Source of the DNA: Azophilus sp965199705
GTDB lineage: Bacteria > Pseudomonadota > Gammaproteobacteria > Pseudomonadales > Azotimanducaceae
DNA: 64,000 nucleotides
Reading direction: 5' to 3'
Assembly (NCBI GenBank): GCA_965199705.1
Contig: OZ241359.1
Location: forward strand, 2,903,633-2,967,632
Within the stretch, counting starts at the first letter, position 1; every line of letters starts with the position of its first letter. Below the pieces are notes generated by a model. That model worked only from the letters and a program-made list of their open reading frames with translations, did no database searches and was not told where the DNA came from. The position numbers were made by a program, and so were the translations under genes. Positions 51,242 to 59,934 of the stretch are shown here, piece by piece.

Positions 51242-52258
51242 ATGCGCCTTGCCATTATTCTCGGTATTGTCGGCCTGCTGATTCACGGGCCGGCGGATGC
51301 GGATTACAGCGAACGAGAAGATGTGCGCAACTACATGGACGGCCTCGTGGCCGAGCATGGCTTCGGGCAGGCAGAACTCAGGCGAATCTTTGCCGACGCC
51401 CGGCACAGTCCGACGATCATCGAAAGCATTTCCCGGCCGGCGGAACGCAGATTGAAGTGGTACGAGTACCGGCGCATTTTCCTGGACGACAAGCGGATCG
51501 AGCAGGGCGTTGCCTTCTGGGCACAGAACGAAGCGGCGCTTGAGCGAGCGCGGATGGCCTATCAGGTGGCCGAGGAGTACATCGTTTCCATCATCGGCGT
51601 CGAAACCCGCTTCGGCAGGATCATGGGGTCGCATCGGGTCATAGACGCCCTCTCGACCCTGGCTTTCGACTACCCGCCCCGCTCCGATTTCTTCCGCAAG
51701 GAACTCACCGAATTCCTGTTGCTGGTGCGCGAGGAAGATCAACCTGTCGGGAAACTGATGGGGTCCTATGCCGGGGCCATGGGCTACGGGCAGTTCATCC
51801 CCTCCAGCTTTCGCCATTTCGCGGTGGACTTCGACGGCAATGGCGTACGCAATATCTGGACCAATACCACAGACGCCATTGGCAGCGTCGCCAACTACTT
51901 TGCAGAACATGGCTGGCAATCGGAAGGCGAGGTAGTGCGCACGGTCACCCTGACCGATCCGGAAGAGGCCGACGCAGTCTCCAACCAGGGGTTGCAGCTA
52001 ACGCATACGGTGGATGAACTGCGCCAGCTCGGCGTGGTCGAGCCTGACCTCGGTGGCGATACGCGCGCAGCCCTGATGCGCATGGAGCAGAAGTCCGGGC
52101 CGGAGTACTGGCTGGCGCTGCATAATTTCCACGTGATCACCCGTTACAACCGCAGTCGCATGTATGCCCTGGCCGTGCATCAGCTGGCCCAGGCCATACG
52201 CGCGCGGCGGCAGTCGGCTGTCAGTCTGGCCGGGATTTCGCGCCAGGGGCCAAAATGA
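51242..52258 (+). CDS. mltB: Membrane-bound lytic murein transglycosylase B
   Basis: MltB cleaves glycan strands to 1,6-anhydro products in the periplasm. A short signal peptide is visible (RLAIILGIVGLLIHGPADA); the catalytic Glu is in SIIGVETRFGRIMGSHRVID, and SYAGAMGYGQFIPSSFRHFA plus DFDGNG follow. ATG 51242 has GAGGGA just upstream; an ATG at 51230 and a GTG at 51200 are alternatives. No lipobox is seen, so it may be soluble. The last ~10 codons (to GISRQGPK) lie inside dispersed-repeat copy E, so the native C-terminus may have been altered. Confidence 0.93.
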   Translation: MRLAIILGIVGLLIHGPADADYSEREDVRNYMDGLVAEHGFGQAELRRIFADARHSPTIIESISRPAERRLKWYEYRRIFLDDKRIEQGVAFWAQNEAALERARMAYQVAEEYIVSIIGVETRFGRIMGSHRVIDALSTLAFDYPPRSDFFRKELTEFLLLVREEDQPVGKLMGSYAGAMGYGQFIPSSFRHFAVDFDGNGVRNIWTNTTDAIGSVANYFAEHGWQSEGEVVRTVTLTDPEEADAVSNQGLQLTHTVDELRQLGVVEPDLGGDTRAALMRMEQKSGPEYWLALHNFHVITRYNRSRMYALAVHQLAQAIRARRQSAVSLAGISRQGPK

Positions 52259-52332
52259 TCGCGCGGGATCTTGCCCGTCTGCGCCGGCTTGCGACCCATA
52301 ACGTGGCGCCGCCTGTGGTCAAGGGGCACGAC
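52228..52332 (+). repeat. Dispersed repeat, copy E, spanning the mltB end and rlpA start
   Basis: GCGCCAGGGGCCAAAATGAT followed by CGCGCGGGATCTTGCCCGTC matches copy B (minus strand) at 44 of 53 aligned positions, counted by eye. From the ATG onward it also follows copy A over about 70 bases at roughly three quarters identity. The conserved ATG is the rlpA start at 52255 and AGGGG serves as its ribosome-binding site. The protein reading MIARDLARLRRLAT parallels MIAPDFVRLRVLAT of copy A. Confidence 0.65.
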
Positions 52333-53154
52333 TACGGCAGGCGGGGGCGGGTTCCGCAGCGGCCACGGATCGGCCTGGTCCTTGCCTGGGCCTTGTCCTG
52401 GGTCGGGCTACTGGCGCTGTTCGCGGGTTGTCAGCAGCAGCCGGTCTCCATCTCCAGGGCGCCGGACATCACTGACGGCCCGCTGCTCGGGCCGCCGCCA
52501 ACGGATCTGTCGGCGCTCGTCGATCCAGCGCCCGTATTCGAAGCGCCAAGCCGCTACGGCAACCCGGAATCGTACGAGGTGTTCGGCAAGACCTACGTGC
52601 CGCTGAAATCGGCTCAAGGCTACCGTGCAACGGGCGTTGCATCCTGGTACGGCGCCAAGTTTCACGGGCGGCTCACCTCCACGCGAGAACGCTACGACAT
52701 GTTCAAGCTGAGCGCCGCCCACCCGACCCTGCCGATTCCGTCCTACGTGCACGTCACCAATCTGGAAAACGGACGCGACATCACTGTTCGGGTGAATGAC
52801 CGGGGCCCATTCCATGCCGGTCGCATCGTCGATCTTTCCTATGCCGCCGCCGTGAAACTCGGGTTTGCAGAAGCCGGCACGGCCAGGGTCAGAGTAGAGG
52901 CCGCCACCGTCGCCAATAACTTCGCCAATGACTTCTATGTGCAGGTGGGCGCCTTCCGCGACGCCACGCGAGCTGAACGTCTGCGGCAATCGCTTGCAGA
53001 CCTCGGTGAAGCGCCGGTACGGGTGCGTCAGGGCGACGACCAGCTACATCGGGTACAGGTCGGGCCGGTAACGGACAGGACGCGCGTCGATGCGCTGCAA
53101 ACCCTGATCGACGCCCGCTACGGACCATCCATTGTCTTGCAGCAGCAGGACTAG
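52255..53154 (+). CDS. rlpA: Septal ring lytic transglycosylase RlpA family lipoprotein
   Basis: RlpA is an outer-membrane lipoprotein that cleaves naked glycan strands at the septum. A hydrophobic stretch ends in a lipobox (LLALFAGC, Cys59). A double-psi beta-barrel domain follows, with ASWYGAKFHGRLTSTRERYD and NDRGPFHAGRIVDLSYAAA, and a C-terminal SPOR domain (NDFYVQVGAFRDATRAERLR). About 35 residues precede the signal helix, far longer than normal for a lipoprotein, and they are encoded by dispersed-repeat copy E. The ATG overlaps the mltB stop. Confidence 0.92.
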   Translation: MIARDLARLRRLATHNVAPPVVKGHDYGRRGRVPQRPRIGLVLAWALSWVGLLALFAGCQQQPVSISRAPDITDGPLLGPPPTDLSALVDPAPVFEAPSRYGNPESYEVFGKTYVPLKSAQGYRATGVASWYGAKFHGRLTSTRERYDMFKLSAAHPTLPIPSYVHVTNLENGRDITVRVNDRGPFHAGRIVDLSYAAAVKLGFAEAGTARVRVEAATVANNFANDFYVQVGAFRDATRAERLRQSLADLGEAPVRVRQGDDQLHRVQVGPVTDRTRVDALQTLIDARYGPSIVLQQQD

Positions 53155-53169
53155 CCTGGAGACAACCCA

Positions 53170-54378
53170 TTGAACAAGAGCAAGCGGCAGATCAAGGGTC
53201 TGGGCTCGCGTTCCGGCAAGCCGGCCGGACTGGCTGTAATGGCGCTCTGCCTTCTGGCGCCATTGTGCTTCAGTATGGCGTTTTCGCAGACGCCGCCGAT
53301 TCCGGCGCCGGAGGTGGCGGCCAGGTCCTGGATACTGATGGACGCGACGACCGGCAAGGTGATTGCCGAACGGGAGAGCAATCTGCCAGTCGCCCCTGCC
53401 AGCCTGACCAAGGTCATGACTGGCTATGTGGCCGCCAGGGAACTGGCCAGCGGTCGGATCAGCCTGGAAGAGCAGGTAATGGTCAGCGTCAACGCCTGGC
53501 GAACGCCCGGCTCCCGGATGTTCATTCAGGAGGGTACCGAGGTATCCGTGGCAGACCTTCTGCGCGGCATCATCATCCAATCCGGCAACGACGCCAGCGT
53601 CGCGCTGGCGGAACACATTGCCGGCAGCGAGGCATCCTTTGCCACCATGATGAATCAGAGTGCCGCCGATATCGGGATGACCAACAGCCACTTCCGCAAT
53701 ACCACCGGGCTGCCTGACGAGGATCACTACAGCACGGCAGCCGACCTCGCCATGCTGGCGCAGGCCTATATTCGTGAGTACCCGGAAAACTATCAGATAT
53801 ATTCTGAAAAATCGTTTAAGTTCAATGATATAGAACAGCCCAACAGAAACAGGCTGTTGTGGCGCGACCGCAGCGTGGACGGCATCAAGACCGGCTATAC
53901 CCGAGCAGCTGGTTATTGCCTGCTGGCCTCTGCCGAACGCGACGGCATGCGATTGATTGCCGGGGTGATGGGCGCCCGATCGGACGCTGTTCGGGTGCGT
54001 GAAACGCAGAAACTGCTGACCTATGGCTTCCGGTTCCACGAAACCAGACAACTGTACGCCGCCGGCGTCGGCATCAAGGCGGCGCCTGTCTGGTACGGAG
54101 AAACCTCGGAAATCGAACTCGCGCCGGCCCTGCCCGTGCACGTAACCATATCGCGCGGCAGCTACGAAAGCATCAGCGTGCAGATGGTCTTGCCAGAGAT
54201 CATCGAGGCGCCGGTCAGCGTCGGCGAGGAAGTTGGCAGCCTGGAAATCAGCCTTGCCGGCGAGTTGCTGGAGACAGTGCCGCTGACGTCTCTCACGGAG
54301 GTCCCGAGAGCCGGATTCTTCTCTCGCCTGATGGACTTTCTGGTGCTGACCGCCCAGGATTGGTTCGGCGCCGAGTGA
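53170..54378 (+). CDS. dacA: D-alanyl-D-alanine carboxypeptidase (PBP5/6 family)
   Basis: DacA-type enzymes trim the terminal D-Ala of peptidoglycan stem peptides in the periplasm. A signal peptide (AVMALCLLAPLCFSMAFSQT) is followed by the active-site motifs SLTK in PASLTKVMTGYVA, SGN in IIQSGNDASVALAEH and KTG in DGIKTGYTRAAGYC. A PBP5 C-terminal domain and an amphipathic end (FFSRLMDFLVLTAQDWFG) anchor it to the membrane. It starts at TTG 53170 with GGAGA upstream. Its stop overlaps lipB; the small ybeD-type gene usually between them is missing. Confidence 0.94.
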   Translation: MNKSKRQIKGLGSRSGKPAGLAVMALCLLAPLCFSMAFSQTPPIPAPEVAARSWILMDATTGKVIAERESNLPVAPASLTKVMTGYVAARELASGRISLEEQVMVSVNAWRTPGSRMFIQEGTEVSVADLLRGIIIQSGNDASVALAEHIAGSEASFATMMNQSAADIGMTNSHFRNTTGLPDEDHYSTAADLAMLAQAYIREYPENYQIYSEKSFKFNDIEQPNRNRLLWRDRSVDGIKTGYTRAAGYCLLASAERDGMRLIAGVMGARSDAVRVRETQKLLTYGFRFHETRQLYAAGVGIKAAPVWYGETSEIELAPALPVHVTISRGSYESISVQMVLPEIIEAPVSVGEEVGSLEISLAGELLETVPLTSLTEVPRAGFFSRLMDFLVLTAQDWFGAE

Positions 54379-55067
54379 CCGAGCCGCAGCGCCCTGCAAC
54401 CACAAGGGTCGGGGCGGCGCCCTGGCCCGTGCTGTTGCGGGATCTGGGTAGAACTCGCTACCGGACCGTTTTTGCTGCCATGCAGGCGTTTACCGCCGAG
54501 CGTGACCAGGCCACCCAGGACGAAATCTGGTTTACCGAGCATGATCCAGTGTTCACCCAGGGGCAGGCCGGAAAGGCCGAGCATCTGCTGGCGCCGGGCG
54601 GTATCGAGGTAGTCGCCAGTGACCGGGGTGGCCAGGTCACCTATCACGGCCCCGGTCAGATCGTCGGCTACCTGCTGTTTGACATCCGTCGCATGGGCAT
54701 TTCCGTTCGCAGCCTGGTGTGTGGTATCGAACAGGCCATCGTTGGCGTACTGTCAGAGTATGGCGTTGTCGCCAAAGGCCGACGGGACGCGCCAGGCGTC
54801 TATGTCGAAGAAGCCAAGGTCGCTGCGCTCGGCCTGCGCGTCAGACGCGGCTGTGCCTATCACGGCTTCAGCTTCAACATCGACATGAATCTCGAACCCT
54901 TTGGCCGCATCAACCCTTGTGGCCTGAGTGGATTGCAGGTAACCCAACTGCGCGACCTGGCAACGCCGGACAGCCCTTCCATACGTCTGGATGACGTACG
55001 CAACCGGCTGATCCCGGAGCTGGAAAGGGCCTATCCGATTCGCGGCTGCTGGGCGTCACAGGTCTGA
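54375..55067 (+). CDS. lipB: Lipoyl(octanoyl) transferase
   Basis: LipB moves octanoate from acyl carrier protein to lipoyl domains, the first step of lipoate synthesis. The 230-residue product has DRGGQVTYHGPGQIVGYLLF, the catalytic Lys in EEAKVAALGLRVRRG, GFSFNID and the catalytic Cys in INPCGLSGLQVTQL. GTG 54375 lies in the dacA stop. lipA is not next: the following gene is convergent and overlaps the 3' end by 37 bases. Confidence 0.95.
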   Translation: MTEPQRPATTRVGAAPWPVLLRDLGRTRYRTVFAAMQAFTAERDQATQDEIWFTEHDPVFTQGQAGKAEHLLAPGGIEVVASDRGGQVTYHGPGQIVGYLLFDIRRMGISVRSLVCGIEQAIVGVLSEYGVVAKGRRDAPGVYVEEAKVAALGLRVRRGCAYHGFSFNIDMNLEPFGRINPCGLSGLQVTQLRDLATPDSPSIRLDDVRNRLIPELERAYPIRGCWASQV

Positions 55068-55792
55068 CAGCCGGGCCGCCGCGTCAGACGGAACGACTGC
55101 CAGTCGCCACGCTTGCCGTCAAAGTAAAGCACGCGACCGGCCAGGGACGAGCCGACGCCCGTGATGAGCTTGATTGCTTCCAGAGCCTGAAAGGCGCCAA
55201 TGACGCCAACCAGAGGCGCAATCACGCCGTTCTCGGCGCAGTTCAAAGCCTCGGACTCCGCATCACCGCTGAAACAGCGATAGCAGGGCGAGGCCGGATC
55301 GCGGCTGTCGAATACCGATATTTGCCCCTCCCAGCGGATCGCAGCACCGGACACCAGCGGCACCCTGGCCCGCCAACACGCATCGTTGATGGCCAATCGG
55401 CTGGCAAGATTATCGGTGCCGTCCAACACAACCTTCACGCCCTCGAGCAGTTCCGGCAGGCTGGCGGCGGTCAGGCGAGCGGTTTCCGGCTGAGCGATCA
55501 GATCCGGATTCAGGGCGCGCACCGAGACGGCGGCAGACTCCGCCTTGACGCTGCCAAGCGCTGCCTGGGTGTGCGCAATCTGCCGTTGCAGATTGGAGAC
55601 TTCCACCCGATCATCGTCCGCCAGAATCAACCGACCGAGACCGGCCGCCGCCAGGTAAAGTGCAGCCGGCGACCCAAGCCCACCCAGGCCGGCCACCAGG
55701 GCCGTGGCTCGGCCCAACGCCTCCTGGCCAGCAACATCGAGCTCCGGCAGCATGATCTGACGGCTGTAGCGCAACAACCGTTCGTCGTTCAC
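55031..55792 (-). CDS. moeB: MoeB/ThiF-family adenylyltransferase
   Basis: HesA/MoeB/ThiF enzymes activate the C-terminus of a ubiquitin-like sulphur carrier (MoaD or ThiS) by adenylation. The start RYSRQIMLPELDVAGQEAL, the nucleotide loop VAGLGGLGSPAALYLAAAG, DDDRVEVSNLQRQI and the zinc cysteines CYRC and CQTC are all present. CAENGVIAPLVGVIG near residue 200 is closer to MoeB than ThiF, but no moaD or thiS is nearby, so the choice is tentative. It starts at GTG 55792. Its 3' end overlaps lipB. Confidence 0.85.
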   Translation of the reverse strand: MNDERLLRYSRQIMLPELDVAGQEALGRATALVAGLGGLGSPAALYLAAAGLGRLILADDDRVEVSNLQRQIAHTQAALGSVKAESAAVSVRALNPDLIAQPETARLTAASLPELLEGVKVVLDGTDNLASRLAINDACWRARVPLVSGAAIRWEGQISVFDSRDPASPCYRCFSGDAESEALNCAENGVIAPLVGVIGAFQALEAIKLITGVGSSLAGRVLYFDGKRGDWQSFRLTRRPGCQTCDAQQPRIG

Positions 55793-56005
55793 CGGGCTTT
55801 CCGCACTTTTCGCCCTCGGCAGCGGCGGTCACGATGGGCGCAGGAGCGGGCTCTGGGGCCGGGCCATTGCCACGCCTTCGGCCTCGGCCGCTGCATGCCA
55901 CAAACGAAATGCTATGACTCGGGCTGGCATTTGGTCAAGCAGCACAGCACTTGGTCTGGTTCCAGAGTCGATCCGGAGCCTCGGCGTCGTGTTGGACCCG
56001 CCGAT

Positions 56006-56890
56006 TCATGAAGCAGCGCGCCTGCCCCAGGTGATGCGCTCGTGGCCAGCGAGGTCCCGACAGGTTTGCAGGTTCTCCAAACCTTGTCGAGCGAGTGCAT
56101 CAGTCACTGCCTGCGCCTGGTCCGCGCCGTGCTCCAGGCAAAGCGGGGCGCCTGGTCGCAGATAGTCCGGGGCCTCAGCGATGATGCGCTCCAGCGCGCA
56201 CATGCCGCCGGCGCCGGCGCGCAGAGCCATCTGCGGCTCAAAGGCAAGCGTTTGCAGCGCCGGGTCCGTATCTGCCACATACGGCGGGTTGCTCACAATG
56301 CAGTCAAAAGGGCCGTAGCCGGACAGACCGCTGAACCAGTCGCTCTGCACCCACTGCACGGATACCTGATGGCGCTCGGCGTTGTCGGCTGCCACGGCAA
56401 GTGCGGCCGCAGACAGATCTGCCGCCACCAGCTTGAGGTCCGGCCGCTTTGCACTGACGGCGATGGCGATGCAGCCGCAGCCCGTACCAAGATCAAGCAG
56501 CAGCCCGTCTCTTGGCGTCAGCTGCAAGGCGAGTTCTACCAGGCGCTCGGTTTCTGGCCTCGGCGTCAGCACGCGCGCATCCACACGAAACGAAAGATGA
56601 AAGAATGCCTTTTCGCCGGTGAGATAGGCCAGGGGTTCGCCGGCGCGACGGCGCTCCGCCAGGCTTTCCAGCAGGTGTCGCTGCGCGGGCTGCAAGCGGG
56701 TTTCCGGCCAGGCGATTATCTGCGTCCGGGACACCTGCAAGACATGTGCGGCAATGAGCTGCTTGTCGAGCAATGCGAGGCCGGTCTCGGCTGCGAGCCA
56801 ATCGCCAAGCAGCAGGTCCGATCTGGATATGGCGGTGGATCGCCGATCAGGCGTCTCGCCCTTGCGCGTTGTCGATGGTTTGGCTGCCAT
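56006..56890 (-). CDS. prmC: Protein-(glutamine-N5) methyltransferase, release factor-specific
   Basis: PrmC methylates the Gln of the GGQ motif in RF1 and RF2. The 294-residue protein has an N-terminal helical domain, the PLAYLTGEKAFF motif, AdoMet-binding LLDLGTGCGCIAIAV and the catalytic VSNPPYVAD. ATG 56890 (MAAKPSTTRKGE) is preferred; the frame is open to 56926, but that part overlaps dispersed-repeat copy B. It lies downstream of prfA, encoding its substrate, and 213 bases before the moeB-like gene; that gap shows nothing clear. Confidence 0.94.
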   Translation of the reverse strand: MAAKPSTTRKGETPDRRSTAISRSDLLLGDWLAAETGLALLDKQLIAAHVLQVSRTQIIAWPETRLQPAQRHLLESLAERRRAGEPLAYLTGEKAFFHLSFRVDARVLTPRPETERLVELALQLTPRDGLLLDLGTGCGCIAIAVSAKRPDLKLVAADLSAAALAVAADNAERHQVSVQWVQSDWFSGLSGYGPFDCIVSNPPYVADTDPALQTLAFEPQMALRAGAGGMCALERIIAEAPDYLRPGAPLCLEHGADQAQAVTDALARQGLENLQTCRDLAGHERITWGRRAAS

Positions 56891-56905
56891 GTTCAAGCGC
56901 TGCCC

Positions 56906-56975
56906 CGAGCACAAGCAGTCGGACAAGATCCGGCGCGATCATCAAGGCCCCTGGCGCAATATCCGGGCTGGCGCC
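56906..56975 (-). repeat. Dispersed repeat, copy B, between prfA and prmC
   Basis: This 70-base stretch corresponds end to end with 45628-45697 in copy A. On the minus strand it carries GCGCCAGGGGCCTTGATGAT, with the ATG at 56942. That ATG opens a 31-codon ORF (beginning MIAPDLVRLLVLG) which runs to 56847, overlapping the prmC start out of frame. It could therefore act as an upstream ORF affecting prmC translation. Confidence 0.7.
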
Positions 56976-56985
56976 AACGCACCGC

Positions 56986-58077
56986 TTACGCCTCCGCGAG
57001 GCTGGCCAGCAGATCCGCCTGATGTTCCTGGGAAAGTGGCTTGATGAGGGCATCAAGCCCGCCCTGGATAATATCCTCCAGACGATAGAGGGTCAGATTG
57101 ATGCGATGATCCGTGACCCGCCCCTGGGGGAAGTTGTAGGTGCGAATTTTCTCCGAGCGGTCACCGCTACCGACCAGGTTGCGGCGTGACTCCGCTCGCT
57201 CGGCGGCCTGTCGGCTGCGCGCAGCGTCCAGCAGCCGCGCCTGCAACAGGGCCATGGCGCGGGTTCGGTTCCTGAGCTGCGAACGTTCGTCCTGACATTC
57301 CACGACGATGCCGGTTGGCAGATGGGTCAGGCGCACCGCCGAGTTGGTCTTGTTCACATGCTGTCCACCCGCCCCCGAGGCGCGGAAGGTGTCAATGCGA
57401 AGGTCGTTGCGATCTATCTCGATGTCGTCGATTTCGTCGATTTCCGGCAGCACGGCAACGGTGCATGCCGATGTATGGATGCGCCCCTGAGATTCGGTTT
57501 CAGGCACCCGCTGCACCCGATGCGCGCCGGACTCGAACTTCAGACGGGCATAAACCGACTTCCCGGAAACCTGGCAGACGACTTCCCGGTAGCCACCCCG
57601 CTCGCCCGGCCGGTCGTTCAGGATCTCCACCTGCCAGCCCTGCTGTTCCGCATAACGGCTGTACATGCGGAACAGATCGCCGCAGAAGATGGCAGCTTCA
57701 TCGCCGCCTGTCCCGGCGCGAATCTCCAGGAAGACGCCACGCCCATCGTCGGGGTCCGTGGGCAGCAGCAGGGTTTGCAAGGCAGACTCCTCACCGAGGA
57801 TGGCGGCGGCGAGACGTGCTGCGTCCTCCTGTGCCAGCAGGCGCAGGTCTCCGTCGGATTCATCGGCCAGCGCCCGGCTATCCCGGTGCTCGGCTTCGAG
57901 CTGCGCCAAGCGCTTGTGTCTCTCGGCGATCACCTCGAGTTCCGCATACTCGCGCGACAGTACGGCCAACCGCGCTTGATCCGCCAACACCTCGGGATCA
58001 GCCAGCAAGGCGGACACCTCCTCGAAACGCTCGCCGAGTTGCGCGAGCTTCCGGCGCATGGTGGGAACAAGAGGCAT
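56986..58077 (-). CDS. prfA: Peptide chain release factor 1
   Basis: RF1 terminates translation at UAA and UAG. The codon-reading motif region is HRVQRVPETESQGRIHTSAC (PET in the PXT position), and the GGQ loop is ASGAGGQHVNKTNSAVRLTH; the end NFPQGRVTDHRINLTLYRL is typical. ATG 58077 gives 363 residues; a TTG at 58083 overlapping the hemA stop is an alternative. It follows hemA and precedes prmC, the classical order. Confidence 0.96.
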   Translation of the reverse strand: MPLVPTMRRKLAQLGERFEEVSALLADPEVLADQARLAVLSREYAELEVIAERHKRLAQLEAEHRDSRALADESDGDLRLLAQEDAARLAAAILGEESALQTLLLPTDPDDGRGVFLEIRAGTGGDEAAIFCGDLFRMYSRYAEQQGWQVEILNDRPGERGGYREVVCQVSGKSVYARLKFESGAHRVQRVPETESQGRIHTSACTVAVLPEIDEIDDIEIDRNDLRIDTFRASGAGGQHVNKTNSAVRLTHLPTGIVVECQDERSQLRNRTRAMALLQARLLDAARSRQAAERAESRRNLVGSGDRSEKIRTYNFPQGRVTDHRINLTLYRLEDIIQGGLDALIKPLSQEHQADLLASLAEA

Positions 58078-58079
58078 CG

Positions 58080-59333
58080 TCAATCCAGGGCATAGAGTTT
58101 CTTGAGGAGGGCAAGCACTTCCGGGCGATCATCGGCAATGGCCTGGCGCAAGGCAACGGTGGGCGGATGGATCAGCTTGGCAGTGAGGCTCTGGCCGAGC
58201 TGCGCCAGCACCACATCGGCCCTGGCGCCGTTCTCCAGGTTGCGTATCGCCTTCTCGGTTTCCGCAACGCGCACGCTCTCGGCCTGATCGCGAAACTGCA
58301 ACAAGGCGCTCTGCCCCTGGCGCGTGCGCCAGTCACGAAAAAAACGGCTGGCGCCTTCGTCGATGATCGGCGCGGCCGCCTCGGCCTGCATCTGCCGCTG
58401 CTTGCGATTTTTGGCCACGATACGACCAACGTCATCAATGCTGTACAGATAGATGTCCGGCAACTCACCAACCGCCGGGGCTATGTCACGAGGCACCGCC
58501 AGATCGATCATGATGATCGGTTTGTGGCGGCGCTGCGCAATCGCCGCCTGCGCCATCGGCAGCTGCACAATCGGGCTGTCACTGTCCGTGGAAGTGATCA
58601 CCATGTCATGTTCGCTTAATTGTGTTTCCAGCGCATCAAGCGCAACCGCTTCGGCGTCAACATGCGCCGCCAGCGCCTGGGCGTTCTCAAGGGTGCGGTT
58701 GGCAATGGTGATCCGGCCCACACCTTCTGCGCGCAGATGCCGCGCAACCCGCTCAATTGTCTCTCCGGCGCCGATCAACAGCGCCTGCTTGTCGCTCAGC
58801 CGGGTGAAGAGTCGATTGGCCAGAGTCACAGCCGCGGTAGCGACGGAGACCGGGTTGCGTCCGACGCCAGTTTCCGAGCGCAGCTTCTTGGCCGTGTTGA
58901 GCGCAGAATCGGCGAGCTTGCCGAGGGTGATGCCCAGCGTACCCGCTGCGCGAGCCAAGGCCCAGGCGTTCTTCACCTGACCGAGAATTTCCGGCTCGCC
59001 CAGTACCTGAGAATCCAGCCCGGCCGCCACGCGAATCAGGTGCCGGGCGGCCTCCAGGTTCGAGTGCCGATAAACCGAATCTTCCAGTTCTGCAACATCA
59101 AGATCACGCAGGTCGCAAAGCCAGGCCGCAAGAGCGGCCTGACTGTCTGCCGGCATGGCAGTGTAGATCTCGGTTCTGTTGCAGGTAGATAGAATGACGG
59201 CTTCCTGAACGTCAGGAAGCCGTCCGAGCAGGTCCTTCAGCGCATCCGCGATGGCCTCCTGGGGGAAGGCGACCCGTTCCCGGAAAGCGAGCGGCGCCGT
59301 GCGATAACTTAATCCGTAGGCGAGAATGACCAT
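58080..59333 (-). CDS. hemA: Glutamyl-tRNA reductase
   Basis: HemA reduces glutamyl-tRNA to glutamate-1-semialdehyde, the first step of C5 haem synthesis. ATG 59333 gives the conserved start VILAYGLSYRTAPLAFRERV. The catalytic Cys is in ILSTCNRTEIYTAM, and EPEILGQVKNAW, the NADPH-binding ALLIGAGETIERVARHL and DLAVPRDI follow, within 417 residues. The open frame upstream of this start is antisense to lolB and not conserved. Its start codon overlaps that of the divergent lolB, and no Shine-Dalgarno is visible before it. Confidence 0.96.
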   Translation of the reverse strand: MVILAYGLSYRTAPLAFRERVAFPQEAIADALKDLLGRLPDVQEAVILSTCNRTEIYTAMPADSQAALAAWLCDLRDLDVAELEDSVYRHSNLEAARHLIRVAAGLDSQVLGEPEILGQVKNAWALARAAGTLGITLGKLADSALNTAKKLRSETGVGRNPVSVATAAVTLANRLFTRLSDKQALLIGAGETIERVARHLRAEGVGRITIANRTLENAQALAAHVDAEAVALDALETQLSEHDMVITSTDSDSPIVQLPMAQAAIAQRRHKPIIMIDLAVPRDIAPAVGELPDIYLYSIDDVGRIVAKNRKQRQMQAEAAAPIIDEGASRFFRDWRTRQGQSALLQFRDQAESVRVAETEKAIRNLENGARADVVLAQLGQSLTAKLIHPPTVALRQAIADDRPEVLALLKKLYALD

Positions 59334-59916
59334 GATGAAACCAAGGCGGAAACTGCCCCAGAAACCAGCATTGTACTGGTTATTCTCGGTTGCTCTCGGT
59401 GTGCTGACAGGCTGCGTTGCCTTGCCGACGCCAGATTCCGGGTGGCTGCTGCGGGGGAAGATCGGCGTCGAGCAAGACGGCAAGCCATACACCGCTCGAT
59501 TCTACTGGCTGGCGCCACAGCCAGACAGCTACCGAATCGACCTCTGGGGACCGCTTGGTCAGGGCAGGGTCCGGCTTGAGGGCGACGCATTGCGCCTGAC
59601 AGTGCGCGATGCGCAGAACCGCCTGCTGGCCGATGGCCCGCCAGCGCAGGTAATGCAAAGACAACTCGGCTGGAGCCTGCCGATCACGCTGGCGCGCGCC
59701 TGGATGCTCGGACGCCCCGCGGACACACATCCGACGTCGGGCATGCTGCGGGATGAGCAGGGTCGGCTGCTGGCCTTCCAGCAACAGGGGTGGCGCATCC
59801 AGTTCGACTACCCGGAGCGGGCGGAACAGGCCGACTTGCCAGAGCGCATCCGGCTCGAAAGGCGCGGCATCCAGGTGCGCATCGCCGTGTCCGGTCGGCG
59901 GGCCATCAACGACTGA
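59326..59916 (+). CDS. lolB: Outer-membrane lipoprotein receptor LolB
   Basis: LolB takes lipoproteins from LolA and inserts them into the outer membrane. A lipoprotein signal ends LGVLTGC; the mature part has GWLLRGKIGVEQDGKPYTAR, FYWLAPQPDSYRIDLWGPLG QG and LGWSLPITLARAWMLGRP, matching the LolB fold region. ATG 59326 has AGG at 59318-59320; ATGs at 59332 and 59335 are alternatives. All three lie on top of the hemA start region on the other strand. ispE, the usual next gene, is absent. Confidence 0.88.
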   Translation: MTMMKPRRKLPQKPALYWLFSVALGVLTGCVALPTPDSGWLLRGKIGVEQDGKPYTARFYWLAPQPDSYRIDLWGPLGQGRVRLEGDALRLTVRDAQNRLLADGPPAQVMQRQLGWSLPITLARAWMLGRPADTHPTSGMLRDEQGRLLAFQQQGWRIQFDYPERAEQADLPERIRLERRGIQVRIAVSGRRAIND

Positions 59917-59934
59917 GCCAGACTCAGGCGACGC

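Noticed and set aside
55793..56005. Small ORFs between the moeB-like gene and prmC
   Set aside because: A 33-codon minus-strand frame exists but has no ribosome-binding site or recognisable similarity.
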